Below are positions 15,509-23,900 of a DNA stretch of 64,000 nucleotides, in pieces (within the stretch, counting starts at the first letter, position 1; each line of letters starts with the position of its first letter). Under the pieces are notes generated by a model. That model saw nothing but the letters and a program-made list of their open reading frames with translations. It searched no databases and was not told the DNA's origin. The stretch is from Streptomyces capitiformicae (GTDB lineage Bacteria; Actinomycetota; Actinomycetes; Streptomycetales; Streptomycetaceae). A program made the translations under genes and the position numbers. The stretch is taken from NCBI RefSeq assembly GCF_002214185.1, contig NZ_CP022161.1:6269486-6333485 (forward strand), read 5' to 3'.

Positions 15509-18262
15509 GTGGTGGACTCTGACCTGCTACTAATGGCGTCGAGGGGGCGTGGTCGGACTCGACGGCGGGGGCGGGCGTTGCTGGGGCGAAGTGCGGAACA
15601 GCGGCAAATAGAGCGGATGCTCACCGATTGCCGGCAGGGAGTCAGCAGCAGCCTGCTGCTTCACGGCGAGGCCGGGATCGGCAAGACCACGCTGCTCGAC
15701 CATGCCGCCCAGCGGGCGGAGGGCATGCGCGTGCTGCGTGTCGAAGGCATCGAGTCCGAGATGGAGCTCGCCTTCGGCGGGCTGCACCAGCTGTTCCTGC
15801 CCGTCCTTGACGTGCTCGACCGGCTGCCGGCACCGCAGGCCGCAGCCATGCGAGCGATCTTCGGACTCACCGACGACTCGGTGCATGATCGCTTCACCGT
15901 CGGTCTCGCCGTGCTGTCGATGCTGTCGGAGGTCGGCGCCGAGGCCCCGCTTCTCTGCCTGGTCGACGACGTGCAGTGGCTCGACCGGCCGTCCGTGGAC
16001 GTACTCACCTTCGTCGCCCGCAGGCTGCGCGCCGAGGGCACCGTGATGCTCTTCGCCGCGCGCGACGGGGCCCATGGCAGCGTGGCGAAGGGCCTTCCCC
16101 TGCTCCACGTCGAAGGGATCGACCGGGAGGCGGCAGCGGCGCTGATCCCGGGCCTCGCGCCGCACGTCGCGGAATGGATCATCGACCAGGCACAGGGCAA
16201 CCCGCTCGCCCTCATCGAGCTCCCGACCGCGCTCACCCCGGCCCAGCGGGCCGGGCAGTTGAGCCCGCTGGCGCTGCCCGAGGCGCCGTCCCCACTGCGG
16301 GGCCGGTTGCAGGACGCCCTCGCGGGGCAGATCAGCCGGCTTCCCGAAGCCACCCGGACCATGCTCGTGGTGTCCGCAGCGGACGACACCGGGGATCTGC
16401 CCTTGGTGCTGAGCGCGGCCCGCCGGTGCGGCGCCGCGATCGAGGACCTGGAGCCCGCCGAACGCGCCGGGCTCGTCTCCGTGTCCGGGAAGGTGTTGCG
16501 CTTCAGGCACCCGCTCGTCCGGTATGCGGCCTACCAGGGGTCCCCGCTCGCCCGGCGCGTCGCCGCCCATGAAGCACTGGCGGCGACGCTGGACGCCGAC
16601 CGGCACGCGCACCGGCGCGCCTGGCACCTGGCCGCCGCGGCGACGGGCCCGGACGAACGGGTCGCCGACGAACTGGAGCACGTCGCCGAGTGGGCCGGCA
16701 GCCGCCAGGCGATGGCGTCCGCGTCCGCCGCCTACGAGCGGGCCGCCCAGCTCACCGAGGACCCGAAGCGGCGGGCGCGGCTCCTGATCAGCGCGGCCCA
16801 GAAGGCCGGCGAAGCCGGCCAGGACGAGCGCTGCGGCGCCCTGGCCGACCAAGTGCCGCTTCCCCTTCGGGATCCCGGGATGGCGGCGGACTTCGCCCGC
16901 GTACGAGCCGTCGTCGAGCTCGGCTGCGGCAGCCCGGCAACCGCCGGTCGCATCCTGGGCGAATGCGCGGACCTCATCGCGCCCAGTCGCCCCGACAAGC
17001 TCCCCTCCCTCCTGACCGACGCGGTCCACGCGGCCTTCTCCTCGGGGAACGCCGCCCTGATGGGCGAGATCGCCGCCCGCGGTCCGGACCTGCCGGTGCT
17101 GGCCGTGCCCGCCCTCCTGCTGGGCGGCGAGGTGCCCGGCGCCCTGGACTCCCTGCGCGAACTCGTACGGGCCTGCCGGCTGCCCGGCAATGGACTCATG
17201 GACCAGCTGATGGCCGGGATCTACTGCCACCTGGTCGCCGACCACGCGGAGGCGCACGAGATCGCCACCGCGGCGGTCGCCCTCTGCCGCGAGCAGGGCA
17301 TCAGCGGGTGGCTGCCCACCACACTGCACCTGCTCGCGGAAGCCGGACTGGCGCTCGGCCGGTTCGATCAGGCACAGGCGCACGCCGCCGAGGGACTCCG
17401 GCTCGCCGACTACTACGACCTGGCCCACCGGGCCGCCCATCTGCGCACCGTACTGGCGACGCTCGCCGCGGTCCGGGGGCGCGAGGAAGAGACCCGCTCC
17501 CTGGCGGAGCAAGCCCTGGAATACACCCGCCCGCGCAGCGTCGGTCGGGGCACGGCGCATGCCCTGTGGGCACTGGGGCTGCTCGAACTCGGCCTCGGGC
17601 GGGCGCAGGCGGCGCTGGAGCATCTCGAGGCGGCACAGCAGGAAGCGGGCCATCCACTGCTCGCCCGGTTCCTGCTGCCCGACCTCGCCGAAGCCGCGGT
17701 GCGCGCCGGCCATCCGGAGCGGGCGAAGGAGCCCGCGCGCCGACTCGCGGACTGGGCGGCTGCCGCGAGCCGGCCGTCCGTCGCCGCGATGGCCCACCGC
17801 TGCGCGGCCCTGACCGGCCCGGACAGCGAGGCCGAGGACCACTTCGCGACGGCCGTACGTCTCCACGCGGACGGCGGCGACTTCGAACGGGCCCGCACCG
17901 AGCTCGTCCATGGGGAATGGTTACGCCGACTGCGCCGCAACATCGACGCCCGCGACCACCTCCGCGAGGCACTGGAGACGTTCGAGAAGCTGGGCGCCGA
18001 GCCTTGGGCCCGCCGGGCCCGTGCGGAACTGCGGGCCGCGGGCGAGACCCATGACCCGGCCGGTCCCACGGGCGGACGGATCGGCCGGCTGAGCCCGCAG
18101 GAGCGCGAGGTGGTACGGCTCGCCGCCACCGGGGCGACCAATCGCGAGATCGCCACGCAGCTCTTCCTGAGCCCCCGCACGGTCGGGCACCACCTCTACC
18201 GCGCCTTCCCCAAGCTCGGCATCAGTTCCCGCACCGAACTGGCCTCGCTCCTCACCTCATGA
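15509..18262 (+). CDS. LAL family LuxR regulator (ATP-binding, TTA codon)
   Basis: 917 residues from GTG 15509; ATG 15536 region is an alternative and neither start has a clear ribosome-binding site. An N-terminal AAA/NTPase domain begins LLGRSAEQRQIERMLTDC, with Walker A HGEAGIGKTTLL and Walker B LLCLVDDVQWLD. Long helical TPR-like repeats fill about 350-840. The C-terminal LuxR HTH is LSPQEREVVRLAATGATNRE, then ATQLFLSPRTVGHHLYRAFP. These large regulators often activate secondary-metabolite or sugar genes. A rare TTA leucine codon at 17921-17923 makes translation likely to depend on the bldA tRNA. The 3' end overlaps the convergent GNAT gene by 6 bases. Confidence 0.93.
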   Translation: MVDSDLLLMASRGRGRTRRRGRALLGRSAEQRQIERMLTDCRQGVSSSLLLHGEAGIGKTTLLDHAAQRAEGMRVLRVEGIESEMELAFGGLHQLFLPVLDVLDRLPAPQAAAMRAIFGLTDDSVHDRFTVGLAVLSMLSEVGAEAPLLCLVDDVQWLDRPSVDVLTFVARRLRAEGTVMLFAARDGAHGSVAKGLPLLHVEGIDREAAAALIPGLAPHVAEWIIDQAQGNPLALIELPTALTPAQRAGQLSPLALPEAPSPLRGRLQDALAGQISRLPEATRTMLVVSAADDTGDLPLVLSAARRCGAAIEDLEPAERAGLVSVSGKVLRFRHPLVRYAAYQGSPLARRVAAHEALAATLDADRHAHRRAWHLAAAATGPDERVADELEHVAEWAGSRQAMASASAAYERAAQLTEDPKRRARLLISAAQKAGEAGQDERCGALADQVPLPLRDPGMAADFARVRAVVELGCGSPATAGRILGECADLIAPSRPDKLPSLLTDAVHAAFSSGNAALMGEIAARGPDLPVLAVPALLLGGEVPGALDSLRELVRACRLPGNGLMDQLMAGIYCHLVADHAEAHEIATAAVALCREQGISGWLPTTLHLLAEAGLALGRFDQAQAHAAEGLRLADYYDLAHRAAHLRTVLATLAAVRGREEETRSLAEQALEYTRPRSVGRGTAHALWALGLLELGLGRAQAALEHLEAAQQEAGHPLLARFLLPDLAEAAVRAGHPERAKEPARRLADWAAAASRPSVAAMAHRCAALTGPDSEAEDHFATAVRLHADGGDFERARTELVHGEWLRRLRRNIDARDHLREALETFEKLGAEPWARRARAELRAAGETHDPAGPTGGRIGRLSPQEREVVRLAATGATNREIATQLFLSPRTVGHHLYRAFPKLGISSRTELASLLTS

Positions 18263-19198
18263 CGCGGGCGCCGACCAGACCATCCGGATCTCGGCGGTCC
18301 GGTAGCCGGCCCGGGCGAAGGCCGCGGCCATCGGCGCATTGCCCGTGTCCGTGGTGGCGGTGATCAGTTCGGCGCCCGCCTCCGCGTGCACCCGGGTGAT
18401 CTCGGCGAGCACGTCGTCGACGTAACCCCGGCCGCGGAACTCCGGGACGATTCCCAGGTAGCCGACGTTGCGGTTGTACGGCGTCGCCGACGGGATCGCG
18501 AGACCCGCGACCTCTCCGTCGGCGGTGTAGGCGAGCCGCCACCACTCGCGCTTGCCGGGGCAGCCCAGGTAGAAGTCCATCTCGTCCCGGGCGGTGGCCG
18601 CCGCGCCCTTGGCGGCCAGGTTCCTGCGGGTCTCACCGTCCAGGCTCCCCTGGGCGATGCGCCGGAAGACCTCCAGGAACTCCTCGTCCGTGGCTTCGGC
18701 GAAGGTGAGCCGGCCGCTGGAGCGCGGCACCCCGGCGCCGGGACTCCACTCCAGGCGCAGCCGTTCCACCTCGTCCGTGAGACCTGCCGCCAGCGCCGCC
18801 CCACGCCGCCAGGCCAGGGCAGCGGTGACGGCCGGGTCCTCCCGCCAGGCGTTCGGCAACGTCAGGTTGTACAGCGGCGGTTTGCGCGCGCCCTGCTCGG
18901 CGAACGCCCGCAGGCCGGCGGCGAGGAGTTCGGCCGCGACGGCCGTGCGGTCGGCGACCGAGGCGTCGACCCACAGGCAGTCCAGGGCGACCGGGTGCTC
19001 ACTTGACGACTGCCCCCACCACAGGGCCCGGGCCACCACCCGGTCACCGTCCTCGGCGACCCAGGTCCACTCCGGCCGGTACATTCCCTGGCCGAGTTCA
19101 TCGCGATAACGGTCGCCGTGGATCCAGCCGACGGGTTCGTCGGCCGTCACGGCGACGACGCGATCGAGGTCGGCCTCGGTCGTGGAACGAATCAACAT
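18257..19198 (-). CDS. GNAT family N-acetyltransferase
   Basis: 313 residues from ATG 19198, about twice a single GNAT domain. The C-terminal half has the acetyl-CoA-binding motif VGYLGIVPEFRGRGYVDDVL (consensus Q/R-x-x-G-x-G/A) and ITATTDTGNAPMAAAFARAG, typical of motif A/B. The N-terminal half resembles a degenerate second GNAT fold (VVAVTADEPVGWIHGDRYRD; VALDCLWVDASVADR). Substrate unknown. It lies nine bases upstream of the DHFR-family gene's stop on the same strand, so the two may be co-transcribed. Confidence 0.85.
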   Translation of the reverse strand: MLIRSTTEADLDRVVAVTADEPVGWIHGDRYRDELGQGMYRPEWTWVAEDGDRVVARALWWGQSSSEHPVALDCLWVDASVADRTAVAAELLAAGLRAFAEQGARKPPLYNLTLPNAWREDPAVTAALAWRRGAALAAGLTDEVERLRLEWSPGAGVPRSSGRLTFAEATDEEFLEVFRRIAQGSLDGETRRNLAAKGAAATARDEMDFYLGCPGKREWWRLAYTADGEVAGLAIPSATPYNRNVGYLGIVPEFRGRGYVDDVLAEITRVHAEAGAELITATTDTGNAPMAAAFARAGYRTAEIRMVWSAPAS

Positions 19199-19207
19199 GT
19201 GCCCCCC

Positions 19208-19786
19208 TTACTGCTTGTACTGCTTGACGTAGGTCGTGATCGACGCACCGGTGTTGAAGACCCGAGAGTCGGTGAGGGCGAACTCGGCCGGTTCGAAAGG
19301 GGCGTGGAACAGCGGGATGCCGGAGCTGAGGACGACCGGGTAGCGTTTGATGATCAGCTCGTCGATCTCTCCCACCAGCTGACCGGCCAGGGCTGCGCCG
19401 CCGCACAGCCAGATGTCCATCCCCTCCCGCTGCTTGAGCTCACGGACGAACTCCACCGGGTCACCGGAGAGGACTTCCACGTCGGGGTCGGGCCTGATCA
19501 GCGTGCGGGAGAACACGTACTGCTTGAGGTGGGAGTAGGGGCTGGTGACTCCGATCGCCAGACCGGGGTCGTAGGTGCCGCGGCCCATCAGGACCGTGTC
19601 GAACCTCTTGTTCGCCACGTCGGTGACCCCCAGTTGCTCGCGCGCGTGGGTCGGTATGGTCTCGGGGTATTCGGCCAGGATCGCGGCCACCAGGTCACCC
19701 TCGGCGGCGAAGAAGTCGAACCGACCGTCCGGGGATGCGATGAAGCCGTCGATGCTGGAGCCGATGTAATAGGTGAGCTGACGCAT
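19208..19786 (-). CDS. Dihydrofolate reductase family (RibD C-terminal-like) protein
   Basis: 192 residues from ATG 19786. Family motifs: LTYYIGSSIDGFIASPDGRF at the N-terminus, VLMGRGTYDPGLAIG in the middle (NADPH-binding G-R-x-T-Y/W), and DIWLCGGAALAGQLV near the C-terminus. This is a stand-alone single-domain reductase of the YwjB/YyaP group, whose members are NADPH-dependent but mostly of unknown substrate. A perfect tandem 10-bp repeat lies just upstream of its start. The longer open frame to 19951 lacks conserved sequence and was not used. Confidence 0.88.
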   Translation of the reverse strand: MRQLTYYIGSSIDGFIASPDGRFDFFAAEGDLVAAILAEYPETIPTHAREQLGVTDVANKRFDTVLMGRGTYDPGLAIGVTSPYSHLKQYVFSRTLIRPDPDVEVLSGDPVEFVRELKQREGMDIWLCGGAALAGQLVGEIDELIIKRYPVVLSSGIPLFHAPFEPAEFALTDSRVFNTGASITTYVKQYKQ

Positions 19787-20145
19787 GTGAGCTCGCTTTC
19801 GATTGATCGCTGTTGATCGCTGCGGATGGGCAGAGGGGGCATACGGGTCCGGCCGGGCGAACGTGAACAGGTGCTGGAGTGCCCGTATCGCATGGGTTCC
19901 GGAGCGGTGGCCGAAGAGCCTGCCGCTTGGTGTGGGATCGGGTGACGTCATGAACGCTAGGCCGGTCGCACCGGACCGGCATCGGGCGCCTCGACTTAAC
20001 CTGACCGGTCACGGTCGGACGAGCATGGGGAGACGTGGGCGCACATCGAGGTCAGGGCCGGGCCACACTGCGGCTTCACCGGCGTACGGCCCGACAGAAC
20101 GCGCTATGACGTGGTTGCGGTTCTGCGCCTCAGGATGCGAGCCAC
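19787..20145. other. Intergenic region with a tandem 10-bp repeat
   Basis: TTGATCGCTG is present twice without spacing at 19803-19812 and 19813-19822, 17 bases before the DHFR-family start codon, and may be a regulator-binding site. The remaining ~320 bases show no credible gene or RNA before the levanase relic begins. Confidence 0.45.
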
Positions 20146-20821
20146 GTGCGTGAGCAATGCGTGAGCGGTCTGCCCGGCACAGGGCGTCAGGCGTCGCCCA
20201 TCAACTTCCTCATCGGCGGCGCGGCAGTCACCCGGCCGGCTCCGACAACCCCCACCGCCGTCGAGCTCCTCGTGGACGGCCAAGTCGTCCGCAGCGCCAC
20301 CGGCAAGGACGCCGAGGCGCTCAACCGGGCTCCTGGGACGTCAGCGATCTCGCCGGAAAGAAGGCGCAGATCCACGTCGTCGACATGAACACCGCCGGCT
20401 GGGGCCACATCCTGGCTGACACGTTCACCGCCGCTGAGAAGCCCGCCAAGTCCGTCGTACAGCGCGCGGACTGGGCCGACTACGGCAAGGACCACGATGC
20501 GGCGGTGTCCTGGGAGAACGCGCCAGGCGGCAGGGGTCCCTGCGTGAGAAGCGCCCGACGACCGCGAGCGGTGCCACGGTCAAGAGCACCTCCAAGCCCC
20601 TGATCGCCCGGGAGGAGTTGTACGTCGACCGCACCCGCTCCGGCGCCGGGGACTTCGACAGCACCTTCCCCGGCGTCCGGACCGCGCCGCTGAAGGCGAA
20701 GAACGGCAAGGTCAAGCTGCGTATCCTCATCGGCTGGTAGTCCGTCGAGGTCTTCGCCGAAGGCGGCACCGCAACCCTCAACCAACTGCGGGCGTGGCAG
20801 CTGAGATCCATCTGGCGGTGA
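20146..20821 (+). pseudogene. GH32 levanase, heavily deleted relic
   Basis: In order, and in two frames, it encodes ASPINFLIGG, VELLVDGQVVRSATGKDAEA, WDVSDLAGKKAQIHVVDMNT, GWGHILADTFTAAEK, AAVSWENAPGG, TVKSTSKPLI, ELYVDRTRSGAGDFDSTFPG, KAKNGKVKLRILIGW and TLNQLRAWQLRSIWR. Compared with the fragment at 5616-6296, three internal segments of roughly 55, 45 and 23 codons are missing, and a Trp-Ser junction carries an in-frame TAG at 20738-20740. Upstream of WENAPGG it keeps a domain that the other copy lost. It adjoins the fructose module, so a levanase probably once belonged there. Confidence 0.8.
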
Positions 20822-20979
20822 TGAGCCGGGGGCAGGGGGCCGGTCGGACGGGAGTGGCTTCAGCACCTCCACGACCCGGTGGTGCGGACACGGGTGCAAG
20901 CCCCGTCGACCCGGAGTTGGAGCGCCAGTTCGGTCTCCCCGCGCTCCAGCTCCGGGGCGCCTCCGGTGTTCGACGCTCG

Positions 20980-21282
20980 TTACGGACGCGTGGCCAGCGG
21001 GTCGAGGAACGTCAGTACGGAGGCGTCCTCCTCGATCAGCGGGGTGAGGGCGGCGTTGAACGGGGCGCCGTACGGGGCGTTCAGGTGTGCTGTGAAGGCG
21101 TCCTCGTCCCGGTAGACCTCGAAGATCCAGTAGGCGCGCGGATTGGCCGCCTTGGTGTAGACGTCGAAGGCCAGGTTGCCTTCCTCTGCGCGCACCTTCA
21201 GGGCGTAGTCCCCGATCAGGCGGGCGACCTCGTCCTCCGCTCCCTCTCGGGCGGTGAACTCGGCGAGCAGGGTTTTCGTCAT
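20980..21282 (-). CDS. Putative quinol monooxygenase / ABM domain protein
   Basis: 100 residues, a complete single antibiotic-biosynthesis-monooxygenase (YgiN-like) ferredoxin-fold domain: LLAEFTAREGAEDEVARLIG, VRAEEGNLAFDVYTKAANPR, YWIFEVYRDEDAFTAHLNAP. These small proteins dimerise and need no cofactor. It lies 15 bases downstream of the PfkB kinase in the same direction and so is co-transcribed with a sugar kinase. In other bacteria, related proteins sit in sugar operons (LsrG-like proteins processing a phosphorylated intermediate). A role as oxygenase here is not shown. Confidence 0.85.
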   Translation of the reverse strand: MTKTLLAEFTAREGAEDEVARLIGDYALKVRAEEGNLAFDVYTKAANPRAYWIFEVYRDEDAFTAHLNAPYGAPFNAALTPLIEEDASVLTFLDPLATRP

Positions 21283-21297
21283 GGTTTCCTGTCCTTG

Positions 21298-22284
21298 TCA
21301 GTGGGTGGAGTCGAGGTGGCGGACGACGGCCTGGTCCGTCGTGAACTGCGCCAACTGGTCCTGCCATGGCGGGTTCGGGCCGGCAACCGAGCAGGTCAGG
21401 GCCGCGACCCTCACGGCGAACAGGCAGGCCGCCTCGACATCGCCGAGACGCAGGTCCGTCAGCCTGCCGCCGAGGAGTCCACGGGTGCCGAGGTGGTGCA
21501 GCAGTCCGGCGGTGAAGGAGTCACCCGCACCGACTGTGTCGACGACCGGTGTCGCCACCGCGGGCACCCGCACCCGCTCCCCGTCGAGTGAGGCCAGGGC
21601 CCCGTCAGCTCCGAGCGTGATCACGACGAGCCGCGCCCCTGCCGCATGCCAGGTGTCGCACGCCTGCTCGGGGGGCGTTCCGGGCAGGAGGAGATCCAGG
21701 TCGTCCTCACTCAGCCGCAGTACGTCCGCGAGGCCGCACCAGTGCGCCAGCCGGGCGCGGTAGACCTCGGGGTCCACCAGGAGCGGGCGGACGTTGGGGT
21801 CGATGCTGATGGTGGCCCGGGAGGCGGCCGCTGCCAGGAAGTCCTCCACCACCGCCGCCCCGGGTTCCTTGACCAGGGCCAGGGACCCGGTGTGCACGCA
21901 GGCGGTGTCGGCCAGGTCCACCCCGGTCAGTTCCGCGCTCGTCCACTGCCAGTCGGCGGTGGCCTGCGCGTGGAAGGAGAACGTGGCCTGGCCCTGGGTG
22001 TCCAGCTCGGCCACGGCCAGCGTGCTGGGCTCGGCGGCCTCGACGGCGTACGACAGGTCCACGCCGGATGCCTCCAGGTGGGCCCGGAAGAGGCGGCCGA
22101 ACACGTCGCCGGACAGTCGGGCGAGGAAGCGGGCGGGGGTCCCCAGCCGGGCGAGGGACACCGCTGTGTTGGCGGGTCCGCCGCCCGGCAGGACCCGCAG
22201 GGCGAGTTCGTTCCGGGCGCTTGCGGGTTCGGTGAACGCGTCGGCGACGCACTCTCCCAGGACGGTGATCCGAGGCGGGGTCAT
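21298..22284 (-). CDS. PfkB family carbohydrate kinase (likely fructokinase)
   Basis: 328 residues from ATG 22284. PfkB signatures: LPGGGPANTAVSLARLGTPA near residues 30-50 and VVDTVGAGDSFTAGLLHHLG near 245-265, the latter with the catalytic Asp in GAGDS. SIDPNVRPLLV is also typical of fructokinases and ribokinases. It should phosphorylate the sugar imported by the divergently transcribed ABC transporter; fructose is inferred from the FrcB-like binding protein and the adjacent levanase relic. Transcription starts in the shared control region that carries two LacI-type operators. Confidence 0.9.
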   Translation of the reverse strand: MTPPRITVLGECVADAFTEPASARNELALRVLPGGGPANTAVSLARLGTPARFLARLSGDVFGRLFRAHLEASGVDLSYAVEAAEPSTLAVAELDTQGQATFSFHAQATADWQWTSAELTGVDLADTACVHTGSLALVKEPGAAVVEDFLAAAASRATISIDPNVRPLLVDPEVYRARLAHWCGLADVLRLSEDDLDLLLPGTPPEQACDTWHAAGARLVVITLGADGALASLDGERVRVPAVATPVVDTVGAGDSFTAGLLHHLGTRGLLGGRLTDLRLGDVEAACLFAVRVAALTCSVAGPNPPWQDQLAQFTTDQAVVRHLDSTH

Positions 22285-22398
22285 GGGCTGCTCTTCTCTT
22301 GGAACGCGCCGGCAGAACGGACACTTCGCGGGCAGTCACTGAGCGGCTTCGGGCTGGCGACCGCCCGGGCGTTGCCGATTTGTGACGGGTGCAAGGCA

Positions 22399-22471
22399 TT
22401 GACGTTGCCTGGAGGCGGAGTCCATCATCCTCGCCAAGAAGTGTCAACGATGACATAAGTCAACGATGACA
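22399..22471 (+). promoter_or_regulatory. Promoter and paired LacI-type operators for the sugar operons
   Basis: GTCAACGATGACA occurs twice (22443-22455 and 22459-22471, 16-base period). The first is part of TGTCAACGATGACA, which reads as a palindrome TGTCA-W-CG-W-TGACA with the central CG typical of LacI-family operators. A promoter-like TTGACG (22399-22404), 18-base spacer and CATCAT lies just upstream, so bound repressor would block transcription of frcB. The LacI gene at the end of the operon is the obvious regulator. Confidence 0.7.
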
Positions 22472-22529
22472 CCTTGGGACGGCATGCCTCGATGCCGGCC
22501 GCTCGCCCGCAATCCCGCAGGAGTCGTTC

Positions 22530-23552
22530 ATGTCACGCATCTCTCGTCTGCCCTCCTCCTTGCTCAGAGTCGCTGCCTGCACGGGCGTCGCAGCCCTCAC
22601 CCTGACCGCCTGTGGATCCGGATCCGGATCGGGCACGGCCGGCGCCGGATCGGGCAGCGTCAAGGTCGGTCTGATCACCAAGACCGACACCAACCCTTTC
22701 TTCGTGAAGATGAAGGAGGGCGCGGAGAAGGCCGCCAAGGAGAACGGTGTCGAACTGTCCACCGCGGCGGGCAAGTTCGACGGGGACAACGCCGGTCAGG
22801 TCACCGCCATCGAGAACATGGTCGCCGCCGGGGTGAAGGGCATCCTGATCACTCCGAGCGACTCCAAGGCGATCGTGCCGGCGATCGAGAAGGCCAAGGC
22901 CAAGGGCGTTCTGGTCATCGCCCTGGACACCCCGACCGAGCCGGAGAGCGCGGTCGACGCCCTCTTCGCCACCGACAACCTCAAGGCGGGCGAGCTGATC
23001 GGCGAGTACGCCAAGGCCGCCATGAAGGGCAAGCCGGCCAAGATAGCCACCCTCGACCTCGCGCCGGGCGTCTCCGTCGGCGTCCAGCGGCACAACGGCT
23101 TCCTGAAGGGCTTCGGTATCAAGGAGGGCGACCCCTCCATCGTCTGCTCCCAGGACACCGGCGGCGACCAGGCCAAGGGCCAGACCGCGATGGAGAACTG
23201 CCTGCAGAAGTCGCCCGACATCAACGTCGTCTACACCATCAACGAACCGGCCGCGCTGGGCGCGTACACCGCGCTGAAGGCCAAGGGCCGGGAGAAGGAC
23301 GTGCTGATCGTCTCCGTGGACGGCGGCTGCACCGGCACCCAGGCCGTCAAGGACGGCACGATCGCCGCGACTTCGCAGCAGTACCCGCTGAAGATGGCCG
23401 CCGAGGGCGTCAAGGCCGTCGCGACGTACGCCAAGGACGGCAAGAAGGCGTCCGGCTACACCGACACCGGCGTCACCCTCATCACCGACAAGGCGCAGGA
23501 CGGGGTCACGTCCAAGGACACCGCCTACGGCCTGGAGAACTGCTGGGGCTGA
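22530..23552 (+). CDS. frcB: Fructose-type ABC transporter substrate-binding lipoprotein
   Basis: 340 residues from ATG 22530. The signal peptide ends in the lipobox LTAC (Cys about 28), followed by a Gly/Ser-rich linker, so the mature protein is a lipoprotein. The periplasmic-binding-protein type I fold starts [20 protein letters not shown], with the hinge and ligand regions [40 protein letters not shown], then [20 protein letters not shown] and [12 protein letters not shown]. The last block closely resembles rhizobial FrcB, hence the symbol; other hexoses cannot be excluded. The first gene of the rightward arm, directly downstream of the operators. Confidence 0.88.
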   Translation: MSRISRLPSSLLRVAACTGVAALTLTACGSGSGSGTAGAGSGSVKVGLITKTDTNPFFVKMKEGAEKAAKENGVELSTAAGKFDGDNAGQVTAIENMVAAGVKGILITPSDSKAIVPAIEKAKAKGVLVIALDTPTEPESAVDALFATDNLKAGELIGEYAKAAMKGKPAKIATLDLAPGVSVGVQRHNGFLKGFGIKEGDPSIVCSQDTGGDQAKGQTAMENCLQKSPDINVVYTINEPAALGAYTALKAKGREKDVLIVSVDGGCTGTQAVKDGTIAATSQQYPLKMAAEGVKAVATYAKDGKKASGYTDTGVTLITDKAQDGVTSKDTAYGLENCWG

Positions 23553-23900
23553 GCCGCCGACCCCCGGCTGCCGTCGCTCGACACCCCGCTAAGCGCTCCG
23601 CTGGAAGTACCGAGACACGCCGTCGATCGTCTGCGGCGCCGTCGTGGCTGGTCGCGCAGTTCCCCGCGCCCCTTCAGGGCGCGGCCGAACCGCAGCGGAC
23701 TTCGCCCGATCTGCTGAGCTGCCGCCGCTCAAAACCCCCGCAGCTGCCGCCGTTCGAAATCCCTCAGCGGGGCGGCCGGCCCCTCCTCCCCGACCGGGGA
23801 CGGCCGCCCCCTCGTCCTCTTGCCGTCCGACAAAGGCCGGCAGGAGCCGGCAAGGCCGGCAAAGGCCGACAAGGACTTCTGTCTTCCGACAAGGACCTCC
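23553..23900. other. 348-bp gap inside the transporter operon, carrying a REP-like element
   Basis: No gene. 23646-23686 is a copy of the interspersed GGTCGCGCAGTTCCCCGCGC repeat followed by its short inverted partner (GGGCGCGGCC). After it come an imperfect tandem 25-base repeat (GCTGCCGCCG-TTC-AAA-CCC pattern, about 23720-23770) and a GCCGGCA-rich run (23835-23870). The gap separates binding protein from permease and could reduce downstream expression. Confidence 0.65.

Noticed and set aside
15530..17911. 793-codon open frame on the minus strand
   Set aside because: It is antisense to the LAL regulator, whose domains are clear. Long antisense frames are expected from the codon bias of high-GC genomes, and the product is Arg/Gly/Gln-rich without any motif.
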